Shown one piece after another: positions 24,947 through 33,576 of a stretch of DNA of 64,000 nt. Source of the DNA: Streptomyces cyanogenus (GTDB lineage: Bacteria > Actinomycetota > Actinomycetes > Streptomycetales > Streptomycetaceae); contig NZ_CP071839.1 of assembly GCF_017526105.1 (NCBI RefSeq), positions 7,416,001-7,480,000 on the forward strand. Reading direction: 5' to 3'. Both the position numbers and the translations under genes were made by a program. The notes under the pieces are model-generated. The model ran no database searches. It saw only the letters and a program-made list of their open reading frames with translations, and was not told the origin of the DNA. Position 1 is the first letter of the stretch; every line of letters starts with the position of its first letter.

Positions 24947-25744
24947 TCAGTGCAGCAGGCGCTCGCGCAGCCGGTCGCGGGACTCGGCCGAGAAGCCCAG
25001 GCCCCGCGCCAGGTACGTGTCCACGTCGCCCCAGGTCTGCTCGATGCTCGTGAAGGCCGCCTCCAGGTACTCGGCGCGGGCGTCGAATAGCGGGTCGAGC
25101 AGCTCCATCACCTCCGGGGTGTACGCGGTGTCGGCGCTGCCGCTGCGGCGGACCTTGTAGCGCCGGTGCCCGGCGGCCGACTCCAGGTAGTCGGCGAGGA
25201 TCGCGTCCCGCTCCACCCCCACGGCGAGCAGCGTCACCGCCACGGAGATGCCCGCGCGGTCCTTGCCGGCCGCACAGTGCATCAGCGCGGGCACGCTGTC
25301 GTCGGCGAGCGCGTGCAGCACACGGGAGTGCTCGGCCGTGCGCTCGGTGACGATCTTCCGGTAGGAGGCGATCATCCGCGCCGCGCCCTTGCCGTCGTCC
25401 AGGATCGCGCGCAGCTGGTCGAGGTCGCCCTCGCGGACCATCTTCCAGAACGCGGCGCCGTCCGCCGGGTCGCTCAGCGGCAGGTTCACGTACCGCACGC
25501 CGGGCAGCTCGACGTCGGGGCCCTCCAGCTTCTGGTCGGCCGCGTTGCGGAAGTCGAAGACCGTGTGCAGGCCCAGGGAGGCGAGGAAGGCCGCGTCCTC
25601 CTGCGTCGCGTGCGCGAGATGGCCGCTGCGGAAGAGGACCCCGTGACGCACCCGCCGTCCGTCCACGGTCGGCAGCCCGCCCACATCGCGGAAATTGCGC
25701 ACTCCGGCCAGCTCCGGCTCGGTCGACGGGACCTGCTGCGTCAC
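24947..25744 (-). CDS. tyrosine/serine protein phosphatase (PTP, Y_phosphatase3 type)
   Basis: A 265-residue cytosolic phosphatase. The catalytic P-loop is HCAAGKDRAG (Cys-x5-Arg with an Asp in the loop), the form of the MptpB/IphP-like triple-specificity family; NFRDVGGL near the N-terminus is that family's other hallmark. The GTG at 25744 follows GGGAGGAG; the open frame extends far upstream over the alpha-galactosidase gene and is not coding there. It is divergent from the alpha-galactosidase gene with 171 nt between starts. Confidence 0.88.
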   Translation of the reverse strand: MTQQVPSTEPELAGVRNFRDVGGLPTVDGRRVRHGVLFRSGHLAHATQEDAAFLASLGLHTVFDFRNAADQKLEGPDVELPGVRYVNLPLSDPADGAAFWKMVREGDLDQLRAILDDGKGAARMIASYRKIVTERTAEHSRVLHALADDSVPALMHCAAGKDRAGISVAVTLLAVGVERDAILADYLESAAGHRRYKVRRSGSADTAYTPEVMELLDPLFDARAEYLEAAFTSIEQTWGDVDTYLARGLGFSAESRDRLRERLLH

Positions 25745-25878
25745 GGGGGCTCCTCCCGGTCGGTCGCCGCCGTCGCGGCTCGTCGGCGGGCGCTCAGTCG
25801 ACCATACGGCATCGATTTCCTCAGGCAATGAGTTGTCCACAGGCATTGCCAGTGGGGTGCGCGCACCTGATGATGTTT

Positions 25879-25905
25879 GCACTTGCGCGGATCTGTTGGC
25901 ACTTG
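25879..25905 (+). promoter_or_regulatory. direct repeats GCACTTG 20 bp apart upstream of alpha-galactosidase
   Basis: GCACTTG occurs at 25879-25885 and 25899-25905, exactly 20 bp apart, each with a preceding T-rich flank (GTTTGCACTTG, GTTGGCACTTG). The second copy ends 10 nt before the ATG. The phased direct repeats suggest an activator or repressor site, or a promoter overlap. Confidence 0.4.
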
Positions 25906-25915
25906 TGAGGTCTCG

Positions 25916-27988
25916 ATGGTGGACATCGCCGAAAACGGTCGTACCTGGCTCCTGTCGGGCCCCAACAGCAGTTATGCGCTGCATCTCACCGACGCGGACG
26001 AGCTGCTGCACCTCCACTGGGGGCCGCGGATCGCGCTCGTCGACGCCGAGGCGCTCGCGGTGCGCTCGCTGCCCGGCTACTGGCCCTTCGAGTCCCCGCT
26101 CGACGGCCGCGAGGAATACCCCGTCGAGGGCGGACCCCGCTTCGTCCGCCCCGCCCTGTCCGTCCGGACCGAGGAGCGGCGCGGCACCGAGTGGCGGTTC
26201 GTGTCGTACGGCACGGAGGGCGACGAACTGCGGCTGCGCTTCGACGACGACGGCGTGGGGATCACGCTGCACTACCGGATGCGCGGCGACGTGGTCGAGC
26301 GCTGGGTGACCGTCGTGAACGGCGGCCACACGCGCGTGGAGCTGCTGCGGGCCGACGCGGCCACCTGGACGCTGCCCGACCGCGAGGGCTGGCGGCTGTC
26401 CCAGCTGCACGGCCGCTGGGCCGCCGAGTCCCGGCTCACCGCCGCCCCCCTCACCTACGGCGAGAAGGTCATCGGCAGTCGCCGCGGTCACACCGGCCAC
26501 CAGCACCTGCCCTGGGTCGCCCTCGACACCGACGCCACCGAGGAGCGCGGCGAGGTCTACGGCTGCGCGCTCGGCTGGTCCGGCTCCTGGCGCATCGCGG
26601 TCGCCCAACTCCCTGACGCGCGCGTGCAGATCACCGGCGGTGCCGGCCACGACGACTCGGGCCTGCTGCTCCTCGCGCCCGGGGAGTCGTACACCAGCCC
26701 GGTCTTCGCGGGCCTGTGGAGCGACGGCGGCTTCGGCGGCGCGAGCCGCGCCTGGCACGCCTACCAGCGCGCCTACGTCATCCCGGACGCCGACCGGGAC
26801 CGGCCCGTGCTGTTCAACTCCTGGGAGGCCACCTTCTTCGACATCTCCGAGGAGCAGCAGCTCGCGCTCGCCCGCCGGGCCGCCGAGATCGGCATCGAGC
26901 TGTTCGTCGTCGACGACGGCTGGTTCGGCGCCCGCACCAGCGACCGCGCGGGCCTCGGCGACTGGACGCCCAATCCCGACCGCTTCCCGCACGGCCTCAA
27001 GCCCCTCGCCGACCAGGTGCACGGCCTGGGCATGCGGTTCGGCATCTGGGTCGAGCCCGAGATGGTCAACCCCGACAGCGACCTGTACCGCGCCCACCCC
27101 GACTGGGTGCAGTACCAACCGGGACGTAAGCGGACGGAACTGCGCAACCAGCTCGTTCTCAACCTCGCACGCGAGGACGTGCAGGAGTACCTGTGGGAGC
27201 GGCTGCACACCCTGCTGTCCAGCGCCCCGATCGACTATGTGAAGTGGGACTTCAACCGCTGCTTCACCGACGCCGGCTGGCCCGGGGAGCCGTACCCGCA
27301 GCGCCTGTGGGTGGACCACGTCCGCGCCCTGTACGCCCTGCTGGACCGGCTGCGGGCGGCCCATCCGGGGGTCGCCTTCGAATCCTGCTCGGGCGGCGGC
27401 GGCCGGATCGACCTCGGCGTGCTCGGCCGCACCGACCAGGTGTGGACCTCCGACAACACCGACCCGCTGGACCGGCTCGCCATCCAGCACGGGTTCACCC
27501 AGATCCATCCCGCGCGCGTGATGGCGGCCTGGGTCACCGACAGCCCCAACACCCAGCTCAACGGGCGGGTCAGCTCACTGCGGTTCCGGTTCGTCAGTGC
27601 CATGGCGGGCGTGCTCGGGGTGGGCGGAGACCTGACGGAGTGGAGCGCGCAGGAGCTGGCCGAGGCCCGGCGGTGGGCGGAGCTGTACAAGGAGATCCGC
27701 CCGGTCGTACAGCACGGCGAGCTGTACCGGCTGCGTCCCCCGGCGGGCGGCCTGGGTGCCGTGCAGTACCTCCGGGGCGAGGAGACCGTCGTCCTCGCCT
27801 GGCTCCAGGCGCAGCACCACGGCGAGCCGGTCCCGGCGGTGCGGCTGCGCGGGCTCGACCCGACAGCTTCGTACGAATGCCGTGAAACGGGCGAAGTGCA
27901 TCGAGGTGCCGTGCTGCTGCACCACGGGCTGCACACCGCACTGAAGGGCGACTTGGACGCGACGGTCATCCGACTGCGCCGCATCTGA
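25916..27988 (+). CDS. alpha-galactosidase (glycoside hydrolase family 36)
   Basis: A 690-residue GH36 enzyme hydrolysing terminal alpha-galactosides such as melibiose and raffinose. The (beta/alpha)8 core has the VDDGWFG and GIWVEPEMVNPDSDL signatures, the nucleophile aspartate in YVKWDFNRCF and the acid/base region in WTSDNTDPLDR, with ESCSGGGGRIDLG between them. There is no signal peptide, so it acts on imported oligosaccharides. ATG 25916 is chosen; an ATG at 25877 in frame lies within the repeat region and is less likely. No transporter is adjacent. Confidence 0.92.
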   Translation: MVDIAENGRTWLLSGPNSSYALHLTDADELLHLHWGPRIALVDAEALAVRSLPGYWPFESPLDGREEYPVEGGPRFVRPALSVRTEERRGTEWRFVSYGTEGDELRLRFDDDGVGITLHYRMRGDVVERWVTVVNGGHTRVELLRADAATWTLPDREGWRLSQLHGRWAAESRLTAAPLTYGEKVIGSRRGHTGHQHLPWVALDTDATEERGEVYGCALGWSGSWRIAVAQLPDARVQITGGAGHDDSGLLLLAPGESYTSPVFAGLWSDGGFGGASRAWHAYQRAYVIPDADRDRPVLFNSWEATFFDISEEQQLALARRAAEIGIELFVVDDGWFGARTSDRAGLGDWTPNPDRFPHGLKPLADQVHGLGMRFGIWVEPEMVNPDSDLYRAHPDWVQYQPGRKRTELRNQLVLNLAREDVQEYLWERLHTLLSSAPIDYVKWDFNRCFTDAGWPGEPYPQRLWVDHVRALYALLDRLRAAHPGVAFESCSGGGGRIDLGVLGRTDQVWTSDNTDPLDRLAIQHGFTQIHPARVMAAWVTDSPNTQLNGRVSSLRFRFVSAMAGVLGVGGDLTEWSAQELAEARRWAELYKEIRPVVQHGELYRLRPPAGGLGAVQYLRGEETVVLAWLQAQHHGEPVPAVRLRGLDPTASYECRETGEVHRGAVLLHHGLHTALKGDLDATVIRLRRI

Positions 27989-28217
27989 GCTATCTGTCCG
28001 AATCGATACGTTCATTCCAAGTCGGTATGTAATAAGGGGGCCTGGGGCGTCTGCGTGAGGAGCGTCATATCCGTGACCGAGCGTCGCGGGTCATGTCCAC
28101 GTAATGATGGTGCGGGAGCAGGGAATTGACAGAGTGAAGGGTGCGGGAATTCACGGAGGGTGACCGCGCATTCCCGCATCCGATCACCCCGAACACCCCA
28201 CGGTCGAAGGCGGATGC
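27989..28217 (+). other. intergenic spacer after alpha-galactosidase
   Basis: No supported gene. The GC content is lower than average and there are no strong hairpins. A TTGACA at 28126-28131 has no matching -10 box at normal spacing. It probably contains the 3' end of the alpha-galactosidase transcript and upstream promoter DNA for the riboswitch transcript. Confidence 0.5.
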
Positions 28218-28247
28218 TTGTTTCCGTGCGTTCCACTCGCTTACGTT
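28218..28247 (+). promoter_or_regulatory. candidate promoter of the riboswitch/LysM-M23 transcript
   Basis: TTGTTT (28218-28223) and TACGTT (28242-28247) are 18 bp apart, a fair vegetative-type promoter. Transcription would start near 28254, just before the riboswitch begins. Confidence 0.4.
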
Positions 28248-28264
28248 CGCCACCCAACCGGACG

Positions 28265-28448
28265 GAACGCCGAATCCTGCCGCCGTCCGGACTCCCCACT
28301 CATGACCCGTGACGGCAGGAGCGGGGGACCCACCAGGTACGACTGCCTGTCCCGGTCTCCGCGACAGGCTAGGGGTGCAGCCGTGCGCGCACGGCCGGGC
28401 AGCTCCAGCCCGAACCCGACAGCTGACCTCGCAGGCGCCGGAGAGGAA
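28265..28448 (+). promoter_or_regulatory. c-di-AMP riboswitch (ydaO-yuaA class)
   Basis: The 5' leader of the LysM/M23 gene matches the actinobacterial ydaO class. Readable conserved blocks are GAGCGGGGGACCCA (28319-28332), the AGGTACGACTGCCTG helix, GACAGGCTAGGGGTGCAGCC, the GGGCAGCTCC element, and the 3' signature CGAACCCGACAGCTGACCTCGCAGGC leading into GGAGAGGA, which also acts as the ribosome site; the long 3' signature spans 28411-28436. In Streptomyces these riboswitches turn off Rpf and other cell-wall-remodelling genes when c-di-AMP is high. Boundaries are approximate. Confidence 0.85.
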
Positions 28449-28455
28449 CAGCGCC

Positions 28456-29340
28456 ATGCCCGCCAAGGGTAAGCACCGACGCCCCAAGACCCCGCGTTTT
28501 TCCCGCTCCCTCGCCGCCGCCGGTACCGGTGGCGCCGCCCTCGCCCTCCCGCTCGTCGGGGCCACCGGGGCGCACGCCGCGACCCCCGCGCAGTCCGTGT
28601 CCGAAGCGGCCGTGCGGTCCCTCCCGGAGACGGCAGGCAAGACCGCCGCCCAGCCGGAGGCGGGCGTGCGCACCTACACCGTGCGCGGCGGCGACTGCCT
28701 CGCCAGGATCGCCGAGGAGCAGCACGTCAGCGGCGGCTGGCAGCGGCTCTACGACGACAACCGGCAGGCCATCGGCGCCGACCCGGCGCTCATTCACCCG
28801 GGCCTGAAGCTCAGCCTCGGCACGCAGGCCGCGCCGGCCCGCACCGAGTCCGCCACCCCGAAGCCCGCCCGGCCGGCCGCCCCGAAGCCCGCCCAGCCGG
28901 CCGGGTCCGGCACCGCGCAGACCGCCTCCGCCGGCTACACCCTGCCGGTGGCCGGCGCCACCATCGGCACCGGCTACCACGTCGCCGGCAGCATGTGGTC
29001 CAGCGGCTACCACACCGGCGTCGACTTCGTCGTCCCGACCGGCACCCCCCTCAAGGCCGTCGCCGCGGGCACCGTCGTCTCCGCCGGCTGGGGCGGCGCG
29101 TACGGCAACCAGGTCGTCCTCAAGCTCAACGACGGCCACTACGCCCAGTACGCCCACCTCTCGCAGCTCTCCGTCTCGGCCGGCCAGACCGTGACCGCGG
29201 GCCGGCAGGTCGGCCTGTCCGGCGCCACCGGCAACGTCACCGGCCCGCACCTGCACTTCGAGATCCGCACCACGCCGGACTACGGATCGGACGTGGACCC
29301 GGTCGCCTACCTTCGCGCGCACGGCGTCCCCGTCGGCTGA
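28456..29340 (+). CDS. secreted LysM domain M23 peptidase
   Basis: A 294-residue cell-wall hydrolase. Residues 1-46 form a Sec signal peptide with a basic start and an AHAA cleavage region. A LysM-like peptidoglycan-binding domain follows (about 72-118, YTVRGGDCLARIAEEQHV). After a Pro/Ala-rich linker with a duplicated PKPA(R/Q)PA unit comes an M23 endopeptidase (about 160-294) with zinc ligands H-x3-D (HTGVD) and HxH (HLHFE). It cleaves peptidoglycan cross-bridges during growth or germination. Expression is controlled by the c-di-AMP riboswitch in its leader. Confidence 0.93.
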   Translation: MPAKGKHRRPKTPRFSRSLAAAGTGGAALALPLVGATGAHAATPAQSVSEAAVRSLPETAGKTAAQPEAGVRTYTVRGGDCLARIAEEQHVSGGWQRLYDDNRQAIGADPALIHPGLKLSLGTQAAPARTESATPKPARPAAPKPAQPAGSGTAQTASAGYTLPVAGATIGTGYHVAGSMWSSGYHTGVDFVVPTGTPLKAVAAGTVVSAGWGGAYGNQVVLKLNDGHYAQYAHLSQLSVSAGQTVTAGRQVGLSGATGNVTGPHLHFEIRTTPDYGSDVDPVAYLRAHGVPVG

Positions 29341-29427
29341 CCCCCGTCGTCCGACTGTCCGGCACCGCCTATTCCTGGCTTGGCAAATTATTTAAGAGTG
29401 GCTCATCTCACCGTTCGTCAACCCCGG

Positions 29428-29443
29428 CCTACGGTCGCGTAGG
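29428..29443 (+). promoter_or_regulatory. CCTACG-N4-CGTAGG dyad before the SGNH hydrolase
   Basis: A perfect 6-bp-arm dyad 29 nt upstream of the start codon, in the promoter region of the SGNH gene. The form resembles TetR-family operators. The cognate regulator is not identified. Confidence 0.4.
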
Positions 29444-29472
29444 TCACATCGGAAGGTGAATCATGGTCCGAC

Positions 29473-30291
29473 GTGGCAGACGATTCGAAGAATGACAACG
29501 CATCAGTGATCGGGTCGTACGTGGCGGTGGGGGACAGCTTCACCGAGGGCGTGGGCGACCCCGGCCCCGACGGGGCGTTCGTGGGCTGGGCCGACCGGTT
29601 CGCGGTACTGCTCGCCGACCGGCGCCCCGAGGGGGACTTCCAGTACACCAACCTCGCCGTGCGCGGGAAGCTGCTGGACCAGATCGTGGCCGACCAGCTT
29701 CCCAAGGCCGTCGAACTCGCCCCCGACCTGGTCTCCTTCTGCGCGGGCGGCAACGACATCATCCGCCCGGGCACCGACCCGGACGAGGTCGCCGAGCGCT
29801 TCGAACGCGCCGTGGCCCGGCTGACCGAGGCCGCGGGAACCGTGCTGGTGGCGACCGGCTTCGACACCCGGGGCGTGCCCGTGCTGAAGCATCTGCGCGG
29901 CAAGATCGCCACCTACAACGGGCACGTCCGGGCCATCGCCGACCGGTACGGCTGTCCCGTCCTCGACCTGTGGTCCCTGAAGTCCGTGCAGGAGCGCAGG
30001 GCCTGGGACAACGACCGGCTGCACCTGTCGCCCGAGGGCCACACGCGCGTGGCGCTGCGCGCCGGACAGGCTCTCGGCCTGGACGTCCCGGCCGACCCGG
30101 AGCAGCCGTGGCCGCCGCTGCCGCCCCGGGGCACGCTGGACATCCGCCGCGACGACGTCCACTGGGCCCGCGAGTACCTCGTCCCCTGGATCGGCCGCCG
30201 CCTGCGCGGCGAGTCCTCCGGCGACCATGTCACCGCCAAGGGCACCCTCTCCCCGGACGACATCAAGATGCGCATCGCCTCGGTGGCCTGA
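29473..30291 (+). CDS. SGNH/GDSL-type hydrolase
   Basis: A 272-residue esterase/lipase of the SGNH fold. Block I is VAVGDSFTEGVG with the nucleophile Ser, block III is CAGGNDIIRPG and block V is DRLHLSPEGH with the catalytic Asp and His. There is no signal peptide, so it is cytosolic. The GTG at 29473 has GGAAGGTGA 13 nt upstream, which is distant; the ATG at 29463 is in another frame. It ends upstream of a minisatellite and faces a TetR gene. Confidence 0.88.
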   Translation: MADDSKNDNASVIGSYVAVGDSFTEGVGDPGPDGAFVGWADRFAVLLADRRPEGDFQYTNLAVRGKLLDQIVADQLPKAVELAPDLVSFCAGGNDIIRPGTDPDEVAERFERAVARLTEAAGTVLVATGFDTRGVPVLKHLRGKIATYNGHVRAIADRYGCPVLDLWSLKSVQERRAWDNDRLHLSPEGHTRVALRAGQALGLDVPADPEQPWPPLPPRGTLDIRRDDVHWAREYLVPWIGRRLRGESSGDHVTAKGTLSPDDIKMRIASVA

Positions 30292-30411
30292 CCGGCACAC
30301 CGCGCCCTGCCGCCTGCCGGGGTCGGCGGGGCGTGGCCGGGCCAGTGGTCCGGGGCGGGTGGGATGCGCGGCCGGTGGGATGCGGGGCGGTGTGCGGGGT
30401 GCGGCCCGCTC

Positions 30412-30681
30412 GGTCACCGTGCCCGTGCGCCCATCGTGCCTGCGTGGTCACCGTGCCCGCCCTGCGCATCGTGCCTGCGTGGTCACCGTGCCCGTGCGCT
30501 CCACCGTGCCCATGCGCCCATCGTGCCTGCGTGGTCACCGTGCCCGCCCTGCGCATCGTGCCTGCGTGGTCACCGTGCCCGTGCGCTCCACCGTGCCCGT
30601 GCGCCTATCGTGCCTGCGTGGTCACCGTGCCCGCCGTGCGCATCGCGCCCGTTGGTCACCGTGCCCCTCGGTCACCGTGCC
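30412..30681 (+). repeat. 87-bp tandem minisatellite with core GGTCACCGTGCC
   Basis: The 380-nt gap between two convergent genes is filled largely by a minisatellite. The 87-bp unit is present about three times (register points 30427, 30514, 30601). The 12-mer GGTCACCGTGCC occurs eight times, at 30412, 30446, 30481, 30533, 30568, 30620, 30654 and 30670. The last copy contains the stop codon of the minus-strand TetR gene (TCA at 30672-30674). Reading frames through the array are by-products of the 3-divisible period. Confidence 0.9.
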
Positions 30682-31292
30682 TGTTCGGTCAACGTCTTCC
30701 GGTCCAGGCCCAGTTCCCGGGCGAGGGCGTCGTCCACCCACTCCTGTGCGCGGGAGCGCGCCACCGCGCCCGGGTACGACGTCAGCTGTACCGCCAGGCC
30801 GTCCAGCAGCGCGGTCAGCCGCAGTGCCGCGCCGGCCGGGTCCGCGCACGCGAACTCACCGGCGGCGACGCCCTCGGCGATGACCTCGGCGATCGCCGCC
30901 TTCCACTGCTTGTCCAGCTCCCGGGTGACCTCGCGCAGAGCGGGCTCGCGCAGGGCCACGGCCCAGCCCTCGATCCACAGCCGCCAGCCCTTGGCCTGCC
31001 CGGTCGGCGCGTACCAGCGCACCGCGGCCCGCAGCCGGCGCAGCGCGGTGGTCCGCCGGCCCACCACCTTGCGCAGGTGTGCGAGGTCGTCCTCGGCCGC
31101 GTACGCGAACGCGTCGGCGACCAGCTTCTCCTTGGTGGAGAAGTGGTACAGCACCAGCGCGTTGCTCACACCGAGGGCCGCGGCCACGTCGGCGATCCGC
31201 ACCGCCGCCACGCCCCGCGCCTCGATCTGCCCGATGGCCGCCCGCAGCAGCTCCTCCCGCCGCTCGGCCACGCTCAACCGCACTCTTGCCAC
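30672..31292 (-). CDS. TetR/AcrR family transcriptional regulator
   Basis: A 206-residue regulator with an N-terminal HTH (about residues 10-56, REELLRAAIGQIEARGVAAVRIADVAAALGVSNALVLYHFSTKEKLV) and a helical ligand domain. The N-terminus and the YHFSTKEKLVADAF run resemble BetI-like TetR members. The stop lies in the last copy of the adjacent minisatellite. The upstream region (31300-31350) has GATCG and CGATC half-sites suggestive of an autoregulatory operator. The target is unknown; the nearest divergent gene is the MBL-fold hydrolase. Confidence 0.86.
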   Translation of the reverse strand: MARVRLSVAERREELLRAAIGQIEARGVAAVRIADVAAALGVSNALVLYHFSTKEKLVADAFAYAAEDDLAHLRKVVGRRTTALRRLRAAVRWYAPTGQAKGWRLWIEGWAVALREPALREVTRELDKQWKAAIAEVIAEGVAAGEFACADPAGAALRLTALLDGLAVQLTSYPGAVARSRAQEWVDDALARELGLDRKTLTEQAR

Positions 31293-31555
31293 GCGCTCAC
31301 CCTAGTCGTAGTCGATCGCAAGTGAGCGCTACCGGTCGCAAACGATCCCGCTCCGCCGGTCTCCGTACCGGTGTCACGGAACAGGGACGCCCATCACCGG
31401 CCGTCCGCCCAGGAGTTGACGGCGACCTCCGGGCCTCGACGGCCCGACGGGCGCGGAGCCGGCCCCCGGCATCGGTCCGGCGTACCCCTGCCTACCGGGA
31501 CCGCCGGATGAGCCGACCATAATGGAGGGCCTCACCCACTCCACCGGGAGGTACC

Positions 31556-32740
31556 GTGACCGGTTTGCGTTCTCCGAGCTCCGGGCTCCGCGCGCTGCGG
31601 CCCGCGGCCTTCGGCGCGGACCCGGGCGGTGAGCGCCTGGCACGCATCCGCCGCTCGCCCCACTTCAGGAACGGTGTCTTCCAGAACCCCGGCGGCCCCG
31701 CCCGTACCCGCCCGTCCGGCTCCACCGTGGACCTCGCGAAGGTCTTCCTGGACAAGGACACCCGGCCGTTGCGCGCCCCCAAGGGCACCGTCCCGGTGCA
31801 CCCCACCACCTTCGCCGACCTGGCCGGACCGCCCGCGACGGGACTGCGGCTGACCTGGATGGGTCACTCCAGCGTGCTCGCCGAAATCGACGGTCACCGC
31901 GTCCTGTTCGACCCCGTCTGGGGCGAGCGCTGCTCCCCGTTCCCCTTCGCCGGGCCCAAGCGGCTGCACCCGGTGCCGCTGCCGCTGGCCGCGCTCGGCC
32001 CGGTCGACGTCGTCGTCATCTCCCACGACCACTACGACCACCTGGACCTGCCCAGCATCAAGGCGCTGGCGGGCACGGACACCCTGTTCGCCGTGCCGCT
32101 CGGCGTCGGCGCCCACCTGGAGCACTGGGGTGTCCCGGCGGACCGGCTGCGCGAGCTGGACTGGCACGAGTCCACGAAGGTCGGCGGTCTGACCCTCACC
32201 GCCACCCCGGCCCGGCACTTCTGCGGCCGCGGACTGCGCAACACCCAGCACACGCTCTGGGCGTCCTGGACCGTCGCCGGCGACGAGCACCGGATCTACC
32301 ACAGCGGTGACACCGGCTACTTCGAGGGCTTCAAGGACATCGGCGCCGCGCACGGCCCGTTCGACGCCACGATGATCCAGATCGGCGCGTACAGCGAGTT
32401 CTGGCCCGACATCCACATGACCCCCGAGGAGGGCCTGCGCGCCCACCTCGACCTGCAGGGCGGGGCGCCGCACGGCGTGCTGCTGCCGATCCACTGGGGC
32501 ACCTTCAACCTCGCCCCGCACCCCTGGGCCGAGCCGGGGGAGTGGACGAAGGAGGCCGCCGAGGAGGCCGGCCAGGCGGTGGCTCTGCCCCGGCCGGGCG
32601 AGCCCTTCGAACCGGCCGGCAAGCTGCCCGCCGAGGCGTGGTGGCGGGGCGTGTCGGGGGAGCTCCGGCGCACCTGGCGCTCGGTCGGCGCCTTCGTTGC
32701 GGAGCCGCCCGCCCGCGCCACCGGCGACCGCTCGGACTGA
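31556..32740 (+). CDS. metallo-beta-lactamase-fold hydrolase (UlaG/NAPE-PLD-like)
   Basis: A 394-residue MBL-fold metallohydrolase. The dinuclear metal site reads SHDHYDHLD (HxHxDH), with HSGDTGYF carrying the bridging Asp and HWGTF the late His. The overall layout (WMGHSSVLAEIDGHRVLFDPVW near the N-terminal third) is that of the UlaG/NAPE-PLD/RomA group, whose substrates range from lactonates to phospholipids. The GTG has GGGAGG 5 nt upstream. A TetR gene follows in the same direction, separated by an operator-like sequence. Confidence 0.87.
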   Translation: MTGLRSPSSGLRALRPAAFGADPGGERLARIRRSPHFRNGVFQNPGGPARTRPSGSTVDLAKVFLDKDTRPLRAPKGTVPVHPTTFADLAGPPATGLRLTWMGHSSVLAEIDGHRVLFDPVWGERCSPFPFAGPKRLHPVPLPLAALGPVDVVVISHDHYDHLDLPSIKALAGTDTLFAVPLGVGAHLEHWGVPADRLRELDWHESTKVGGLTLTATPARHFCGRGLRNTQHTLWASWTVAGDEHRIYHSGDTGYFEGFKDIGAAHGPFDATMIQIGAYSEFWPDIHMTPEEGLRAHLDLQGGAPHGVLLPIHWGTFNLAPHPWAEPGEWTKEAAEEAGQAVALPRPGEPFEPAGKLPAEAWWRGVSGELRRTWRSVGAFVAEPPARATGDRSD

Positions 32741-32776
32741 CCCCGCCGCGGGAACACGCGCGTTTCGCGGATAAAA

Positions 32777-32808
32777 CGTACGATTATGAATGAAATGTAC
32801 GGTGTACC
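32777..32808 (+). promoter_or_regulatory. GTAC-rich dyad before the second TetR gene
   Basis: CGTAC at 32777-32781 and GTACG at 32797-32801 form an inverted pair 15 bp apart in an AT-rich patch, followed by GTGTAC. This pattern is common for TetR-family operators with a C-terminal TetR_C domain. It lies 25 nt before the TetR start, so autorepression is likely. Confidence 0.45.
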
Positions 32809-32832
32809 CGGAGTGGGGCGCGGAGTGCGGCC

Positions 32833-33576
32833 ATGGCGGAGCGCGGCAAACCGGAGAGGCGGCGGCGCCTGAGCCGTCCCGTGGTGCTCGCCGCGGCCGT
32901 CGCCCTCGTGGACCGGGAGGGGCTGGCGGCCCTGACCATGCGCCGCCTGGCGGCGGACCTGGGAGTGGAGCCGATGGCTCTCTACCGGTACACCGACGGC
33001 AAGGAAGGACTGCTCGACGGCCTGGTGGAGGCCTTCTTCGCCGAGGTCAACGAACGGCTGCGGACCTCGGCCGGACAGGTGGGCGCCGACCCGGCCACCG
33101 CCTCCGCCGAACCGCCCTGGCGGGCCGAACTGCGGCGCATCGCGCGGGCGTTCGCCGGTGCCGTGCACGCCCATCCCGAGGTGCTGCCCGTGGTGGCCGT
33201 CCGCCCGCTCGCCGTCCCCGTGGCCCGGCGGCCCGAGCCCTGGCTCCAGCTCACCGAGCACGTGTTCGCCGTCCTCGCCCGCGCCGGATTCGACGACCCC
33301 ACCGCGCTCACGATCCACCGCACCTTCGTCGCCTGGACCCTGGGCTGTCTGCTCGTGGACAAGCGCCAGATCGTGGACAACCCCGAGGAGCCGGACCCGA
33401 TGCTGCGCCTGGGGCTGCACCGGCTGTCCGCCGCGGACCACCCGCGGCTGCGCGCCCTCGTCCCGCACTTCGCCGAGTACGACGACGAACGCGAGCTGAC
33501 GCAGGGTCTGGACAGCCTGCTGAGCGGCCTGCCCGAGGCCCCACTTGACGCCTTCTACGGCCGCGGAGCACCCTGA
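32833..33576 (+). CDS. TetR family regulator with tetracycline-repressor C-terminal domain
   Basis: A 247-residue repressor. The HTH lies at about residues 14-60 (LSRPVVLAAAVALVDREGLAALTMRRLAADLGVEPMALYRYTDGKEGLL), with the MALYRY recognition helix typical of TetR class proteins. The C-terminal domain (about 95-235) fits TetR_C_1, a drug or metabolite pocket. The operator-like dyad upstream and a related GCGTACAT element downstream (33587-33594), before the M14 propeptide gene, suggest that it controls itself and possibly the carboxypeptidase pair. Confidence 0.87.
   Translation: MAERGKPERRRRLSRPVVLAAAVALVDREGLAALTMRRLAADLGVEPMALYRYTDGKEGLLDGLVEAFFAEVNERLRTSAGQVGADPATASAEPPWRAELRRIARAFAGAVHAHPEVLPVVAVRPLAVPVARRPEPWLQLTEHVFAVLARAGFDDPTALTIHRTFVAWTLGCLLVDKRQIVDNPEEPDPMLRLGLHRLSAADHPRLRALVPHFAEYDDERELTQGLDSLLSGLPEAPLDAFYGRGAP

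Noticed and set aside
28126..28131. TTGACA as promoter of the LysM gene
   Set aside because: No -10 box at 16-19 bp; the pair at 28218/28242 fits the riboswitch start better.
30364..30671. Open frame through the 87-bp array encoding a Cys/Pro/His repeat protein
   Set aside because: The 87-bp period is divisible by three, so any frame repeats; there is no start signal, and the frame overlaps the TetR gene on the other strand.
30412..30681. CRISPR array
   Set aside because: Spacing between cores alternates (34, 35, 52, 16), the spacers are themselves repeated, and there are no cas genes.
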